Both the position numbers and the translations under genes were made by a program. A stretch of DNA of 64,000 bases from Krasilnikovozyma curviuscula (Eukaryota > Basidiomycota > Tremellomycetes > Cystofilobasidiales > Mrakiaceae), in NCBI GenBank assembly GCA_014825775.1, contig MVAQ01000076.1:1-64000 (forward strand). Direction: 5' to 3'. Shown one piece after another: positions 1 to 12,664 of this stretch. Under the pieces are notes generated by a model. That model saw nothing but the letters and a program-made list of their open reading frames with translations. It was not told the origin of the DNA and searched no databases. Position 1 is the first letter of the stretch. Each line of letters starts with the position of its first letter.

Positions 1-100
1 GGGATATACTCTTCTGATCTTGCCATGCTCTCTCGCGCTGCCCAGCAAAGATAAGGCAGACGCTCAACCACGACCAACTCAACTCAAATTAATCTTCAGG

Positions 101-1573
<1,473 letters not shown>

Positions 1574-1875
1574 GTGGAGGAGAGGAGATGGGTTGAAAGG
1601 GAGGTTTGTTAGGCGCACCTTCTGGGTATGATCATTTGAGAACCTATGCATGACAAAAGGCTTAATCTTGAACATGAGAGGCAAGAGTACTTATCTCGGA
1701 TGACAATTGCGGCAGGCCGCCACCTCTGCATCCCTCTTGGTTTTGGAAAGGGGAGGAGCGAGCCTTTGCTCTCGACCACGACTCGAGAAAACTCCCCCCA
1801 AAGACAGCAGAGGTAGTCGAACTCAACGCTTCAGTTCCAATTCCCCCGGTTTAAGTAGTCCTCTTGTAATTTGCC
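1574..1875. other. Intergenic, PIP to BFR1
   Basis: About 300 bp between two genes in tandem. It must hold the 3' end of the peptidase gene and the promoter of BFR1. I see no clear TATA box, RNA gene or repeat. Confidence 0.5.
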
Positions 1876-4021
1876 ATGGCCCTCAAACCATCTGCCAACG
1901 GAAAAGCTCCAGAACCTACTTCAGCAGCAGCACCAGCTGCCGCAAAGAAAGAGAAGGTCCAACGGGATGCTGAAGACTTCCTTCAGAAACCAGACCAGGC
2001 TGCTTACAATGCTGAACAAGATGGATATCGAGCTGAGATTGACGCTTTGACGACCAAGTTGGTGAGTTGAGGCGTGCTGGAATACCCATCTTTTCTCGAC
2101 AGCGAAACGACGGCCCACTTTTTTTGGAGATCAAATCGTTTTCGCTGGATCGATTTCTTGATGACTTGAATCGTTCACTAACTTCATTGTATTTTCTTTC
2201 TTATTCTCTTTTGGTCTGTCTCTTCAGAACGCTGTCAAGTCGAAGATTGCCTTGGCTACTGGAGACAAGTCTGCCGCGGGAGGTCCTGAGGCCTCGAGAA
2301 GGGCTGAGCTCAAGGCTGAATTGGACACATTGAGGGGTAAACAAGCTGAGGCCAAAGGCAAGAGGGGTAAAATCTTCGACGAGTTGAAAAAGGTCAGGGA
2401 GGACGTAGCTAAGAAGGTGAGTTGATTCAACCTTTTTTCAGCTTCGAGTCCCTGCGGACGACAGCGAGTCACTCATTTTGGTTGTCTGGCATATTTATCT
2501 CCTGTTGATATTCAGCTACTAATTTCTGCCTTTTTATTGTGTTGAATTAGATCAAGGATCTCAATGCTTCCAGATCTAAGATCCCATACAAGACTGCCGC
2601 TGAGGTCGATGCTCAAATTGCGTGAGTGTTGTATTGTCTCCACTTGATGCTGTGACGAGAGAAGACTTGTCAGAAGTTGAAACGCATTTTATACCCTGAT
2701 CTGACTCCTGAAATGTACTACCCTAGTCTCTTGGAGAAACAAGTCGAGTCTGGCTCCATGAAGCTCGTTGATGAAAAGCGAGCCCTTAACGAAATCACAA
2801 CCTTGAAGCGCTCTCGAAAAGCCGTTGATGCCAACGGGGATATTCAGACCTCGATTGAAGCCGACAAGGCCCGCGCCGACGCCCTCTCGAAGCAGCTTGA
2901 CGACCCCGCGCTGACCGCCGTAGGAGAGCGCTTCGACGCCATTAAGGCCGAGCTTGCTGAGATTCAGAAGGAAGGTGACAAGCTGTACGAGTCGAGAAAC
3001 AAGCTATTTGACGAGAGGAAGGTGATTAGTGCGGAGTTGGACAAGGTCCATACCAAAAGGAAAGAAAGCAGCGCTAAGTACAAGTCTGATCAGGATGCTT
3101 ACTGGCAAGTATCCCTGTTTCCCCTCAGCTACAATGGCTCTTTAACTGATCCTCTTTTCTCTCGTTGTGTACATCATTTTTAATAGGACGAAGGTCCAGG
3201 AAGAGCGCGCCAAAAAAGCCGACCGCATCAAAGCTGAACGCAAAGCCCAAGACGACGCCAAAAAGCTCGAAGTAGCTACCCAATTAAGAGAAGATGCCAA
3301 GATTCCAGCGTATGAAACTCAGATCGAAGACTGCCAGACTATCATCGACTACCTCTCTGGCAAACCCAACGTGCTCCCAGCGAGTGAAGGTACCCCACTG
3401 TTTGTCAGAAAAGCCGTCGCAGGTGTCGAGAAGCTTGTTGGCAGAACAGTCGATGCGTCTCCTTTGGAAGGAGTCGTGATGAAGAAAAAGGGCGATGCGG
3501 ACGAAGACTTCTTCAGTGGGGCCGGTGGCAAGAAGAAGGGTACCGCTTCAAAGAAGAAGGTTTCTGGAACATCTACACCTGTTTCGAACACTGAGTCCGG
3601 TACTTCGACACCATTAGCCGAGCAGAAACTCAACTTGCCATTCTCTGTCCTATCCGCCATCCTCGCGCTGTCCATCCCCCCACCACTCTCACAGGCGGAC
3701 GTGCCGCGCGCTATCGCTGACATCAAGACTAAGAAGTCGTGGTTCGAAGCGAATAACGCTCGTGTGACGAAGGACAATCTCGAAAAGGCCGAGCGAGAGA
3801 TCGCGAGATTGGAGGGTCGATTGGGCAGCGCGGCCTCTGACGAAACCGAAGAGAAAGTCCCCAACGGGATCGCGGAGCCCATTCCTACCCCTGCACCGGG
3901 AGCAGAGGAACCAAAAGAAAAGAGCGCGTCATTGCCTGTCTCTCCTGAGGCCGCTACTGGTGCTGAAGACACCGTCGCGGAGGTCGATGAGAAGTTGGCG
4001 GAGGCTCAGAAGTCGGAGTAG
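1876..4021 (+). CDS. BFR1: Bfr1-like coiled-coil, polysome-associated RNA-binding protein
   Basis: Homologue of yeast Bfr1, a protein bound to polysomes and mRNPs at the ER that suppresses brefeldin A sensitivity and affects nuclear segregation. Five exons (1876-2061, 2228-2416, 2551-2621, 2727-3104, 3187-4021) give 552 residues. The protein is highly charged and almost wholly helical or coiled-coil, rich in Lys/Glu/Ala. Family-like stretches are LEKQVESGSMKLVDEKRAL and VQEERAKKADRIKAER. The fourth intron works only with a GC donor (GCAAGT at 3105) and an AG acceptor at 3185-3186; no GT donor nearby keeps the frame. A low-complexity Ser/Thr/Gly linker and an acidic tail rich in Pro and Ala end the protein. 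The identification rests on overall pattern, since coiled coils are not very diagnostic. Confidence 0.85.
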
Positions 4022-4998
4022 GTTGGTAACTGTACCTGAGAAATTATTCTAGGATATTGTGAGTCATTCTTTGTTGTTCTCCTGCCAATTTTCGTCGCAA
4101 ACTAAATGCCGTCTGTTCTTGCCCGCCGCAGATGGTTCGATTTTATTCTTGCGCCAGCTGCGCAGAGTCTTCAATTCTCCTACATCTATTCATTACGCAA
4201 CCGTAAAAGATATGCAATACCCTTGCACCAAAAAAGCAAAACAAACGACGACCATTACTAGCAAGGCACGTAAACATGATGTACGAAGTGGCAGTGTTTA
4301 TGTTTTGCTTTCTGGGGTTCGCGTCGTTTTAGCGCATGACGACGCTATTGTTTTGATCCGGAAAATATCTCTGAGAGTCCCGTATTTTGACCTGTTTACT
4401 GGCGACTTTCGAAGATATCTGCAGGTGGTTGGTTATCCCCCCTCTCAGGGCTCTTCTCTTGGGTTGGGAGAGGTGGACTTGTTCGTCCTTCGACTTCAAA
4501 CTTCGAGTCTGAGGATCTGCGGCGGCGGCGCCTGAGACACCTCGTTTTCACCCCCCCTTTTTGCGCTTTTCTTGGAGTTCGATGAAGAATGAGATGAAGC
4601 GTTGTAAGCTGTTATGTGCAAGGATACCAAGCTGCTAGTGGAATTGTGAAAGAACAACTTTTGTTCACGGGTCACTTGGTTCGCGAAATAGAACTGAGGT
4701 GGTTTGCTTTTTCCCGCGATCGACGCTCACAAGGTTTTGAGCCGCCTGTTTACCTCGTCTCCTCCCTTCCAACCTTCACCACCCACGCTCGAATCTCATT
4801 CGAAATCCTTGGGCATCGGGTCGGCTCAGTCATTCCCTCATCGACATCACCTTTGTCCACGTTACAGAAGTCTGCTACTCCAAACGTTGTCCATCGCTCA
4901 GCGAAAAGCCTTTTCGTAGCTTCACGCTCCCGTTTTTTTTTGCCTGACTTCAACCAGCGATTGCTTTGAACGCAGTGTGATACGTTGATTGAATAGAG
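4022..4998. other. Intergenic, BFR1 to Ser/Thr-rich gene
   Basis: Nearly 1 kb holding the BFR1 3' end and the promoter and leader of the next gene. A short CGG run lies near 4520 and pyrimidine-rich tracts near 4760-4800. The short open frames here lack splice support or family likeness, so I call no gene. Confidence 0.5.
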
Positions 4999-6893
4999 AT
5001 GTCTGTCCATGTGGTGACGCTCTCAGCTACATCGACAGCAACGACCCAGTCTGTCGCAGCAGCTTCGACCACGAGCAGTACGTCAATCCTCTCAAGCACC
5101 ACTACCAGCACCACAATCACCAGCTCGACCCCATCCTCGACCTCTACTTCCTCGTCAGCAACCTCATCTACTTCTTCGTCTACATTAGCAACGACGCTAT
5201 CAACCAGCAGCAGCATTGCGGCTTCCACAAACTCTGCTACAACCGGTCTAGCAGGCGCCGCTGCTGCTGCTGCTGAGTCCGCAAAGGCTACGGGCTCGAG
5301 CAGTTCTCTGAGCTCTGGTGCCATAGGTGGGATAGCAGCAGGGGCAGCTGTCGTTGTACTTGCTCTACTGGCCTGTCTACTCTGGAGATGTAAAACAAAA
5401 CGAGACCACAGGAAGCTGTACCCACTTCCGTTAGTAACCCACACGTTTCTTCGCTCTTCGCTACACACATCAGCACTTTTGGATCTTCGGGCTAACTTGA
5501 CTATTCTACGCATCTGTTCTCTCGCTTTAAAAATCACATCTATTCAACTTTGCCGTGAAACTATTGAATGGAACACTTGAAAAAAATACTCTCGAACTCT
5601 GTCGCCATTGAAATTAGGCCGCCGCGAGAAATGTTGTATTCTCATCCAGCTTCCAACCCAGCTACAATGTCTCAAGCGCGACGAAGTGCTTCGTTCAATA
5701 CACGTTTGTCCTGTTCTTAATTCCAAAAAGGCATCACGCTTGCTAACGGCCTACTGCTTTCCCCTGTGAACTTTCTGCAACCTGGATGCGATCAATCGTT
5801 TGTCACCACTCAAACCAACCCCTATCACTTCATCACATGATATTTTATCATTCATCAGTCTTGGCAGGTGTTCCATCATCCGTGCCAGTGTCGCCAGGAG
5901 GCTATGGGTATGACCGAGACCGGCAACCATCGTTCCCATCCACGCGCCAGTCTTCATACTCGTACGCCCTCAATACGGCCCAGCCACTGGAGAACCAGTC
6001 GATTCGCGAAGGCGTACCGATTGGAGGGGACGTATCACCCCCACTCTCCCTCATTGACAGTTCCTCCCCACCGACGTCCGTCACCGGCGAGCCCTTGGTC
6101 CCAGGAAGTGCCGAACTTTCCACCGTCTCGGTATCATCTCATTCTGGATCTGATGCTCCGGCGATCAACAGTGGTTCTTCTGGACTCACGCTGGATATGA
6201 GGAATGCCAGCTCTAATGGCAGTTCTCCGAGAGCCAGCAGAGTCCCCAACTCGCCTCTCAGCACCCTTGGTGGCACGGCGTACCAGAGGCAAAGTCGGCA
6301 TTCAATGAGCTCCGTCAGGACGGAGGGGAGCTATAGGAGTCATCATATGCCCAGGCAGAGTGGTACTCCTCACGGCGGGCAGAGGAGGGTCGAGGTCACG
6401 TCAGTGTTTTCCTTCCTCCCAGCGTGCTCCTCGAGCGCAAACCTTCTTCGCTCGACTTTGACTGATAGCGTTTGGCTGACGCTCCCCTCCCTTCTCGCTC
6501 CTTCTACTTAGTGTCCCACTTCCTCTTGGTCCACCACTTGAACCACCCATGCTGCCCTGGTCCTCTCGGTCGGGGCGACGCACCGACTCAATGTCTTCCG
6601 AAGGCTCAAACCGCTCCTTCAGAGGCGACGATGTGAACGAAATGGGCGCATACTACGACGAGTCGCTCCGTCGAACACCACCAGGCTCACCCTCAGGGTT
6701 CGTTGGCGTCGTGCCCCTCGCGCGACCAGGCCCGAGCGAAAGAGATCTCAGGACGAGCAGGAGCGTCAGCAGGCTGAGGGAGGATAAAAGTATGAGGAGT
6801 GCCAGTGGTAGCTCCAGTGGGCGTGGAGGAGGAAATTTGAGACATCAGGATCAGAGGCATGAGGAAGTTGACGAACTCGGCGTTCGCTCTTAA
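4999..6893 (+). CDS. Ser/Thr-rich single-span membrane protein
   Basis: Not recognised as a named family. Four exons (4999-5429, 5618-5703, 5868-6399, 6512-6893) give 476 residues. Residues about 10-100 are a mucin-like Ser/Thr run, expected to be heavily O-mannosylated. A Gly/Ala segment and one membrane span (AIGGIAAGAAVVVLALLACL, about residues 112-131) follow, then the basic stop-transfer WRCKTKRDHRK and a disordered cytoplasmic tail of about 340 residues rich in Ser, Pro and Arg. The layout resembles fungal wall-stress sensors (Mid2/Wsc type), but there is no WSC cysteine domain and no clear N-terminal signal peptide. The span may therefore act as the signal anchor with the N terminus outside. 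A role in surface sensing is inference only. Confidence 0.8.
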
Positions 6894-7866
6894 ATTATCC
6901 CTCACTTCCTGAGTAATAGCCCATTTTTATCCCTGCAACCTGCTATCCGTCTACACAATGTCTCCAAGAACAGCTTCATGATAATGTCAACCCATGCACC
7001 ACACCCAACTCCACAACAAAAAGGCAACAGCTTCGCCCATTTCACGATCATCATACTCACCAGCTGCCAAAAACAGAACAAAGCCAGTCAAACAGCCATT
7101 CGCTCTCATCCAACTCGGGGAACTTGTCAAACCAGGCGCCATCCATCTTTTCTCAAAAATTCCCTCAAAGTTTAGCATTCTCCTCCTTCGTCCATTCGCA
7201 TTAGCTTTATCAACCTTGTTTCTCTTGCCCTGGGGGCTCAGCTTTAAAAGCGCGTTCCTTTTGGTTCGGCTTATTCCAAGTTCGTCCTTGTAACGCCCCA
7301 GGCTGGCACTTGTTTCTTTCTTCTCATGAGACCATACTCCTCATATCTTACAATCCATCTACATATTCACGATTTTTCAACAACAATAACTTCACGTCTA
7401 GCATTATATTCCTTTTCCTTAGCCTCTACAGCTATAATAATCCATCACTTCCCGTTGTGTATGCTTTTCACAAATGTAGGAGTCGTTGGTTCACCGCCGA
7501 CGAAGCGCACTCAGGCTGCGCAAAATTTTATGTCTTTCGGGGGACTTTGGGAAGGTTGTCATGTGCGAGTGCGGTTTTCGACAGGTTGGATATTGTCAAG
7601 CTATTGTAGAACAAACGAGATGTCGGAAGTTAATGAAGGTAAAATCAGTGACCGCAGGGTCATCGAAGCGAAGACTCGGAACAACATAAGGAGATGATTA
7701 AGAAGATGCAGAAAAACCAGCCGGTTCCAAATTTCCAACAATGATATGACGAAGAGGCGAAAGAAGCGACATGATCTAACGCTAATGCCCGAGGGTGACA
7801 GCGAACAACCAGTCTGTATGTCCACGATCAACTCATGAGCGAACTAGCGATCAGTAGACTCGTGAT
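6894..7866. other. Intergenic between convergent genes
   Basis: About 970 bp between two genes that face each other, so it should hold two 3' UTRs and no promoter is required. Short open frames occur on both strands but none shows splice continuity or a domain. I see no convincing RNA gene. Confidence 0.45.
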
Positions 7867-9947
7867 TTAAATAACACCATCACATTTTGGACATGTGAAG
7901 ACCTCTTCACCATCCTCACCGCCGTGCTCCAACTCTTCTTCGACAGCAACATCCTCCTCATTGACGCCCAAGAGGTCCATCCAGTTCTCAGGAAGCTGCT
8001 TGCCCTCGTAGACGGCATACACAAGTTTCCTAGCAGCGAGGACGCCAGCAGCGTTGCCGACGACGTTCGCCCAGGGTGAACCCCTCGTGATAGCGACGCG
8101 AGCGTATCCGACAAGGTACGACGGCAGTTTGGAGTAGGTTTCGGACCCGTAAGCTGATGAGAGGGCAGGTACTTCAGTTTTTGGTCTCTTGGAGATTTGT
8201 GGTGCTTCCTTTGCTGGCCGTTTCTTGGAGCCTTCCTCTTTGACATCGTCCTCTTCACTTTCAACAACCTCGTCATTATCGTTCTCGTCTACTTCGATTA
8301 ATTCGGCGTTGTTGCCTAGTTTGTCGGTGACGATGGATTCTATGTCAGACACGCCGGCAACTTCAAAGAGGTAGTCGTCCTTGGAACCTTCGAATGTAGA
8401 GCCAGAAACGAGACGCGGTCGCCCCTCAAGACAAGCAGCATGGTACCTACCATAACAAACAATCACAACCATCAGCATCGTGTCAACAAGGAAGAATACA
8501 TGCAGCGTGGTGGTCAAATTGACACTGACCAGTTCTGACAACCTTGACGAGGACAGTAGTGCATTCGTGTATCTGCGTTGAGTGGGGTTGGGTGGTATGG
8601 TTTGTGGCAGACACAGGATGGTAAACAGTATGGCTGAGGTGGTAAAGACGAAGAAGCTGTGAGTACATCTGATCCAGGTCCAATTCCAGAGCAAAAACAC
8701 GCGAACTTCAATGAGGCTAACACCAGACTTTACTTTCTTCTTCAGTTCAACTATTTTGTTTCTGTAGCGCAAGCACAACGTCACTCATAGTTCCGTTTGA
8801 TGCAGGTACGAAGAGCAAGAACTTACCTGATGAAGAAGTCGTCACTTTTGAAGATTCTCTGATTTTCGTCATCCTCCTTGTAGACGAACACATCCGCTTT
8901 ATCTAGTTTTGAATTAAAAAAGAAACAGTGAGCTGGATGCCTGCTATAATATGACAACGCAACGTACCAGTGAGGGTGGACACGGGCTAGCGAGAGTGAC
9001 CAAACAGTATGAGCTCCAGAGCAAACGCTTCAGGTTCAGAGAATCCTAATTAAATTAACTTACAAGTATATCTTCGTGATCGGTGTGAATTAATTCGTTC
9101 TCCGTCAGCTTGACATTTTTCCTAGAACGAAGACAGAGCGATGTCCTGTCAGAGGGAGGCCCCCAGGAAGGTCGAAGAGTAAAGTTCTCCTTACAAGTCC
9201 CAAAAACCGATATCCTTCAGCTGCTTGTGAGTATAAAGCCATTGGATAGACCTACTCCATTACAACCATAGCCAAGCAATGGGTTTGTAGTTAGCAAAAG
9301 AACGCGTCGCACGGGAATTGGTGGCGGCCCGGGATGCGAAGAAGCAACTGACACAAAAGCATGCCCAGCATCCCGAGCTCTGATGGTCTTGATGCAACCT
9401 ATCCAGTCATCTTCACCAGAGGCGTTCTGTCCCTTCTTCTTCTTCTTCTTCTTTTTATCCCCATCGTCTCCCGTTGGTTTGGTTTCTTCCACAACCGTTT
9501 CTCCTTGAGCGACGTATACGCTAAGATAACAGGAGAGCAAAGCCACGAGTCAGTTATATCTAGTGTAGAGAAATGAATGAGAAACGTTCTCACTAGTCTC
9601 CAACACGGAATTTCATCTCTTCTCGATCTTCGTGGGCAGGAACTGGTGGATGCGTTCCAGAGTTTCCCATCGAACAATTGGAACCAGTAGAAGGAATCAG
9701 TCAGCAGTATCTTCAAGAGAAAAACAGCAAGGAGAAGGAGAAGAGGCCCAGCTCACTGACGAGAGACTTGAAAGTCCCATATGTCATCCAGTCCTTTTGC
9801 GAAGGCAGATCATAATCTGTGTCGAGATTTACAGGCTGGTCTGTCCACACAGGAATTTGGAGAAGGTCAGCGAAATTTGTGAGCAGGGGAGTCTACTGCT
9901 GCATTGGGTGTTTCACCTTTCTTGGACGATTTCTTTTTGGAGGGCAT
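7867..9947 (-). CDS. BAH-PHD chromatin reader
   Basis: A bromo-adjacent homology domain followed by a PHD zinc finger, the architecture of Polycomb-silencing readers such as Neurospora EPR-1 and plant EBS/SHL. Eleven exons (9947-9917, 9840-9757, 9642-9594, 9520-9353, 9254-9195, 9121-9064, 8986-8968, 8902-8827, 8761-8724, 8656-8530, 8446-7867) sum to 1290 nt, giving 429 residues. BAH landmarks in order: FRVGDYVYV, DWIGCIKTI, VRSIQWLYTHKQL, ELIHTDHEDIL, VFVYKEDDENQRIFKSDDFF. A run of eight lysines sits in a BAH loop. The PHD finger starts with CVCHKPYH, CPRQGCQNW and YHAAC. Its last CxxC pair (CPKC) appears only at the extreme C terminus, after about 180 mostly acidic residues. The N terminus starts with a short basic stretch. 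It should be nuclear. Binding to methylated H3K27 or H3K4 is inferred from the family, not seen. Confidence 0.85.
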
Positions 9948-10344
9948 CTTTGAGAGCGGGGAATCGACTGAGGTGGTTTCGAGCACTTTGGGAAATAGAG
10001 GCGTCGGCCGGCGCTGAACGCGTCTGGCCACTTTTCAGTTGTTTTCGAGGGCATGGATTTCTCTTTTGTAGCGCTTTGAGTAGAAAGATGGTAAATAGAA
10101 TGTACGAGATGGAGAGAACAATACACGTGTGTGAGAATAGCAGGCAAAAGAAAAGGGGGAGTTCTGTGGAATGTCCAGAAGTTAAAAATATAGATTTTGG
10201 ACTTGTCGTGTGAGAAGAAAGTCGTCAAAGCTAGAAGCGAAGAACTCCAAAAGGTTTAGAAGCATGACAAAAACAAGAAAAACGGAGGCCTTCGGTGATG
10301 ATTGTCCAAAAACACAGGGCTAAGAAGCCGCCGGCGAAAGACCT
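9948..10344. other. Intergenic upstream of BAH-PHD gene
   Basis: About 400 bp between the CHS7 stop and the BAH-PHD start, both on the minus strand. It should carry the BAH-PHD promoter. No sharp element is visible. Confidence 0.45.
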
Positions 10345-12078
10345 CTAGTATCTACTGTTGCTGTTACTGCTTCCATAGCTGCCGTACGATTTGGTGATGG
10401 TAGGTGCAGGAGGATATCCATAACTACCCCCGTTTGGTGAGCCATTGTTGTGGTATCGCTGCGTGCCAGAAATACCTCCGACGAGGGATCCTCCGCCGCC
10501 TCTGTAAGCGGACTGGTCTTCGTCGGCAAAGTCTGGAGCTGGTGCGTAGAGTCCAGGGCTATTGCACCACGAAATGGAGAAGTTAGTGAGAGACCAAGCA
10601 GTTCACTTGGTCTTTGGGTAGGACGCACTCTTTGACTTCCCACACGCTTCCCTTGTCGCCGACAGCAAACTCGAGATCTTCTTTCGTTATCGAGTCCCAG
10701 TACTGCAAAAATGACAATTCAGAGAGAAGAACGAAGCGAAGAATAGAAGCAACACTTACCTTATAGATCATCATGACGGAAAGAAGCATGCAGAGACAGA
10801 AGAAGAACAGGCCGTCGATGTAGTGCTGGACAGCGTCGCACACTCGGATGCCAAACGCAAAGAGGAGGATGCATCCAGCACCAAAAAACCCGAGTCCAAA
10901 GACAATATCACCGATGATCTGATTCAAGAGAATCAGTACAAGTCAGTAAAAGGCTAGAAAGAATGCGCATAGGACAAGATGCACGAGGACTCACCCATCG
11001 ATCTTCGAGCGTTCCAAGGACGAGGATGAGCTGACTGACGACGTAGATTACCACACAGATGAGAGGGAAGAGGAGTTGAATGATATATAGTCCCATGGGC
11101 TTCGTGTATGAAAGGCTGGCGTATCCGTTGAAAGTAGCGACAGAGATGAAGAGCGCGACGCCAAATACAACCAGGGACGACACGCGCAAGACCTAACGTA
11201 CAAAAAGTAAATGTACGCCAGAGTAAGCTTACTAGGAAATGCAGTTGTATGATGTTGATAGAAAGAAAACGACTCACCCAGAGAGACATTGGCGTGCCGT
11301 CCTCTGCGAATTGGAATCCGACGAATCCGTTCACAACCAAACACCAGAACAACGCAGTTATCAGGCCAATATGTATTGCCGTGAACCACTTCAATTCAAT
11401 GAAACAAATGAAAGAAGTTGAAATCAGTTAGAGCTGCACCTTTTCGAGAGACTCGTTGCGTCACAGGAGGTTGTTTCGAGAATTGAAATTGCACGACTCA
11501 CGGGATACACGACGTTACTGCTAGGAATTACACCGCTGTCCAAGAAGATGGAGAGCAGCTCAATAAATGCGTAAATGTAGAAGAACATAACAATCTCTTT
11601 TCGGCCTGTTTTACGACAGCATGCAGTGGGTCAGTGAGGTGACGAATAAAGAGGGGCTGAGTCTCTAACGCCAGAAAAATAACGACCGTACTTACCAACA
11701 GCGGTGTACTTCGACCTTATATGAAGGATCATGATGATCGTCATTATCAGCGCGACGATATGCACGAAGCAGACAGCTAGATGGGTAAACATAACAGGAG
11801 GGCGACGGGACGAAGGAGGTACACAGGGCGAGCAAAAGTGAACACAGAGAAACAGGTTTTTCGTCAGTCACCAAAGCATTTCTTCCTGTCGAAAGCCGTC
11901 TTTGAGTACTATAGAAAAAAGAATGATGCTCACCAGGCTGGAATATCAGCTGATGTCCGAGCTGGACATTTCTGCTGTAGCAGGTGGGCTCGATGCCCTG
12001 CGGTCCCAGCAAAGGACACGCTGGGAGAGCTGCTGTCGCACATATGTAGTCAAACGAACCAAACTTAAAAGCCACCAT
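10345..12078 (-). CDS. CHS7: Chitin synthase export chaperone Chs7
   Basis: Multi-span ER membrane protein that folds chitin synthase III (Chs3) and lets it leave the ER; needed for chitin/chitosan in the wall. The N terminus [20 protein letters not shown] with the following [16 protein letters not shown] is typical. Successive exons encode hydrophobic spans with family signatures: [96 protein letters not shown] and [17 protein letters not shown], about seven spans in all. The tail is a cytoplasmic Gly/Ser/Tyr-rich stretch with several NS and GSYG repeats, stopping at 10345. At least six introns are present. Exact donor choices in the middle are less certain than the ends. Confidence 0.93.
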
Positions 12079-12664
12079 ATTAAGTACGATCTACTGTTGT
12101 ATTGAGAGTGACAGACGGAGGACGGGACTGGCTGAAAGAGGGAGAGAAGGGGGGATGGGAAGGTTGAACGACGACAGACCCGCTGTGACTTCGAGGAATT
12201 TTGTTCCACAGGAGAGTTTCACTAAGAAATGAGAGGATATGAGGGAGAGATGACGAGGAGTGTGGAAGCTCTCTTGGAACGAGGTGAAGGTCTGTTTGAA
12301 ACGAACGCCCTCTGTCGTTTTCGTCTTCGCCTCGAAGCAAGCGCGCCACGGCGAGAAGTCGTCAAGCAAATTGAGTCGTTGGTGCTTGTAATATGATGGG
12401 TGTAAATTTCTGAAGCTGAATAAACTCACTATCAGAATAAAAAGAGTGGGAGACTTTAAGACGTGAAATTAAGGTAGCGCAACGAATCAAGATTACAAGC
12501 GCAGCAGGCTCTTTGCACCACTGGACTGTTTGCTTTGTAGGGGCGAAATATAACGGTACATAGGTTTACAAGCAACGCAGTTTTCTTGTACATGCTTCAT
12601 TTGTGGCACGTCATCAAACGCAACTGGCATGACTTCCACTGCCTTCCCCCACACCTCCACTCTT
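12079..12664. other. Intergenic upstream of CHS7
   Basis: 586 bp between two minus-strand genes. It contains the CHS7 promoter and the 3' end of the DUF2415 gene. Purine-rich tracts occur near 12110-12160. No other feature seen. Confidence 0.45.

Noticed and set aside
3349..3972. Long open frame on the minus strand inside BFR1
   Set aside because: A 207-codon frame opposite the Lys/Glu-rich Bfr1 coding exon; its composition mirrors the real gene and it has no family likeness.
4059..4535. Open frame of 158 codons after BFR1
   Set aside because: No ATG at its start and no likeness to known proteins; probably UTR sequence.
9721..9761. GTCAGT donor at 9760 for BAH-PHD exon 2
   Set aside because: It leaves the exon at a codon end, which does not fit the frame of FRVGDYVYV. 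The GTGAGC donor three to four bases on restores it.
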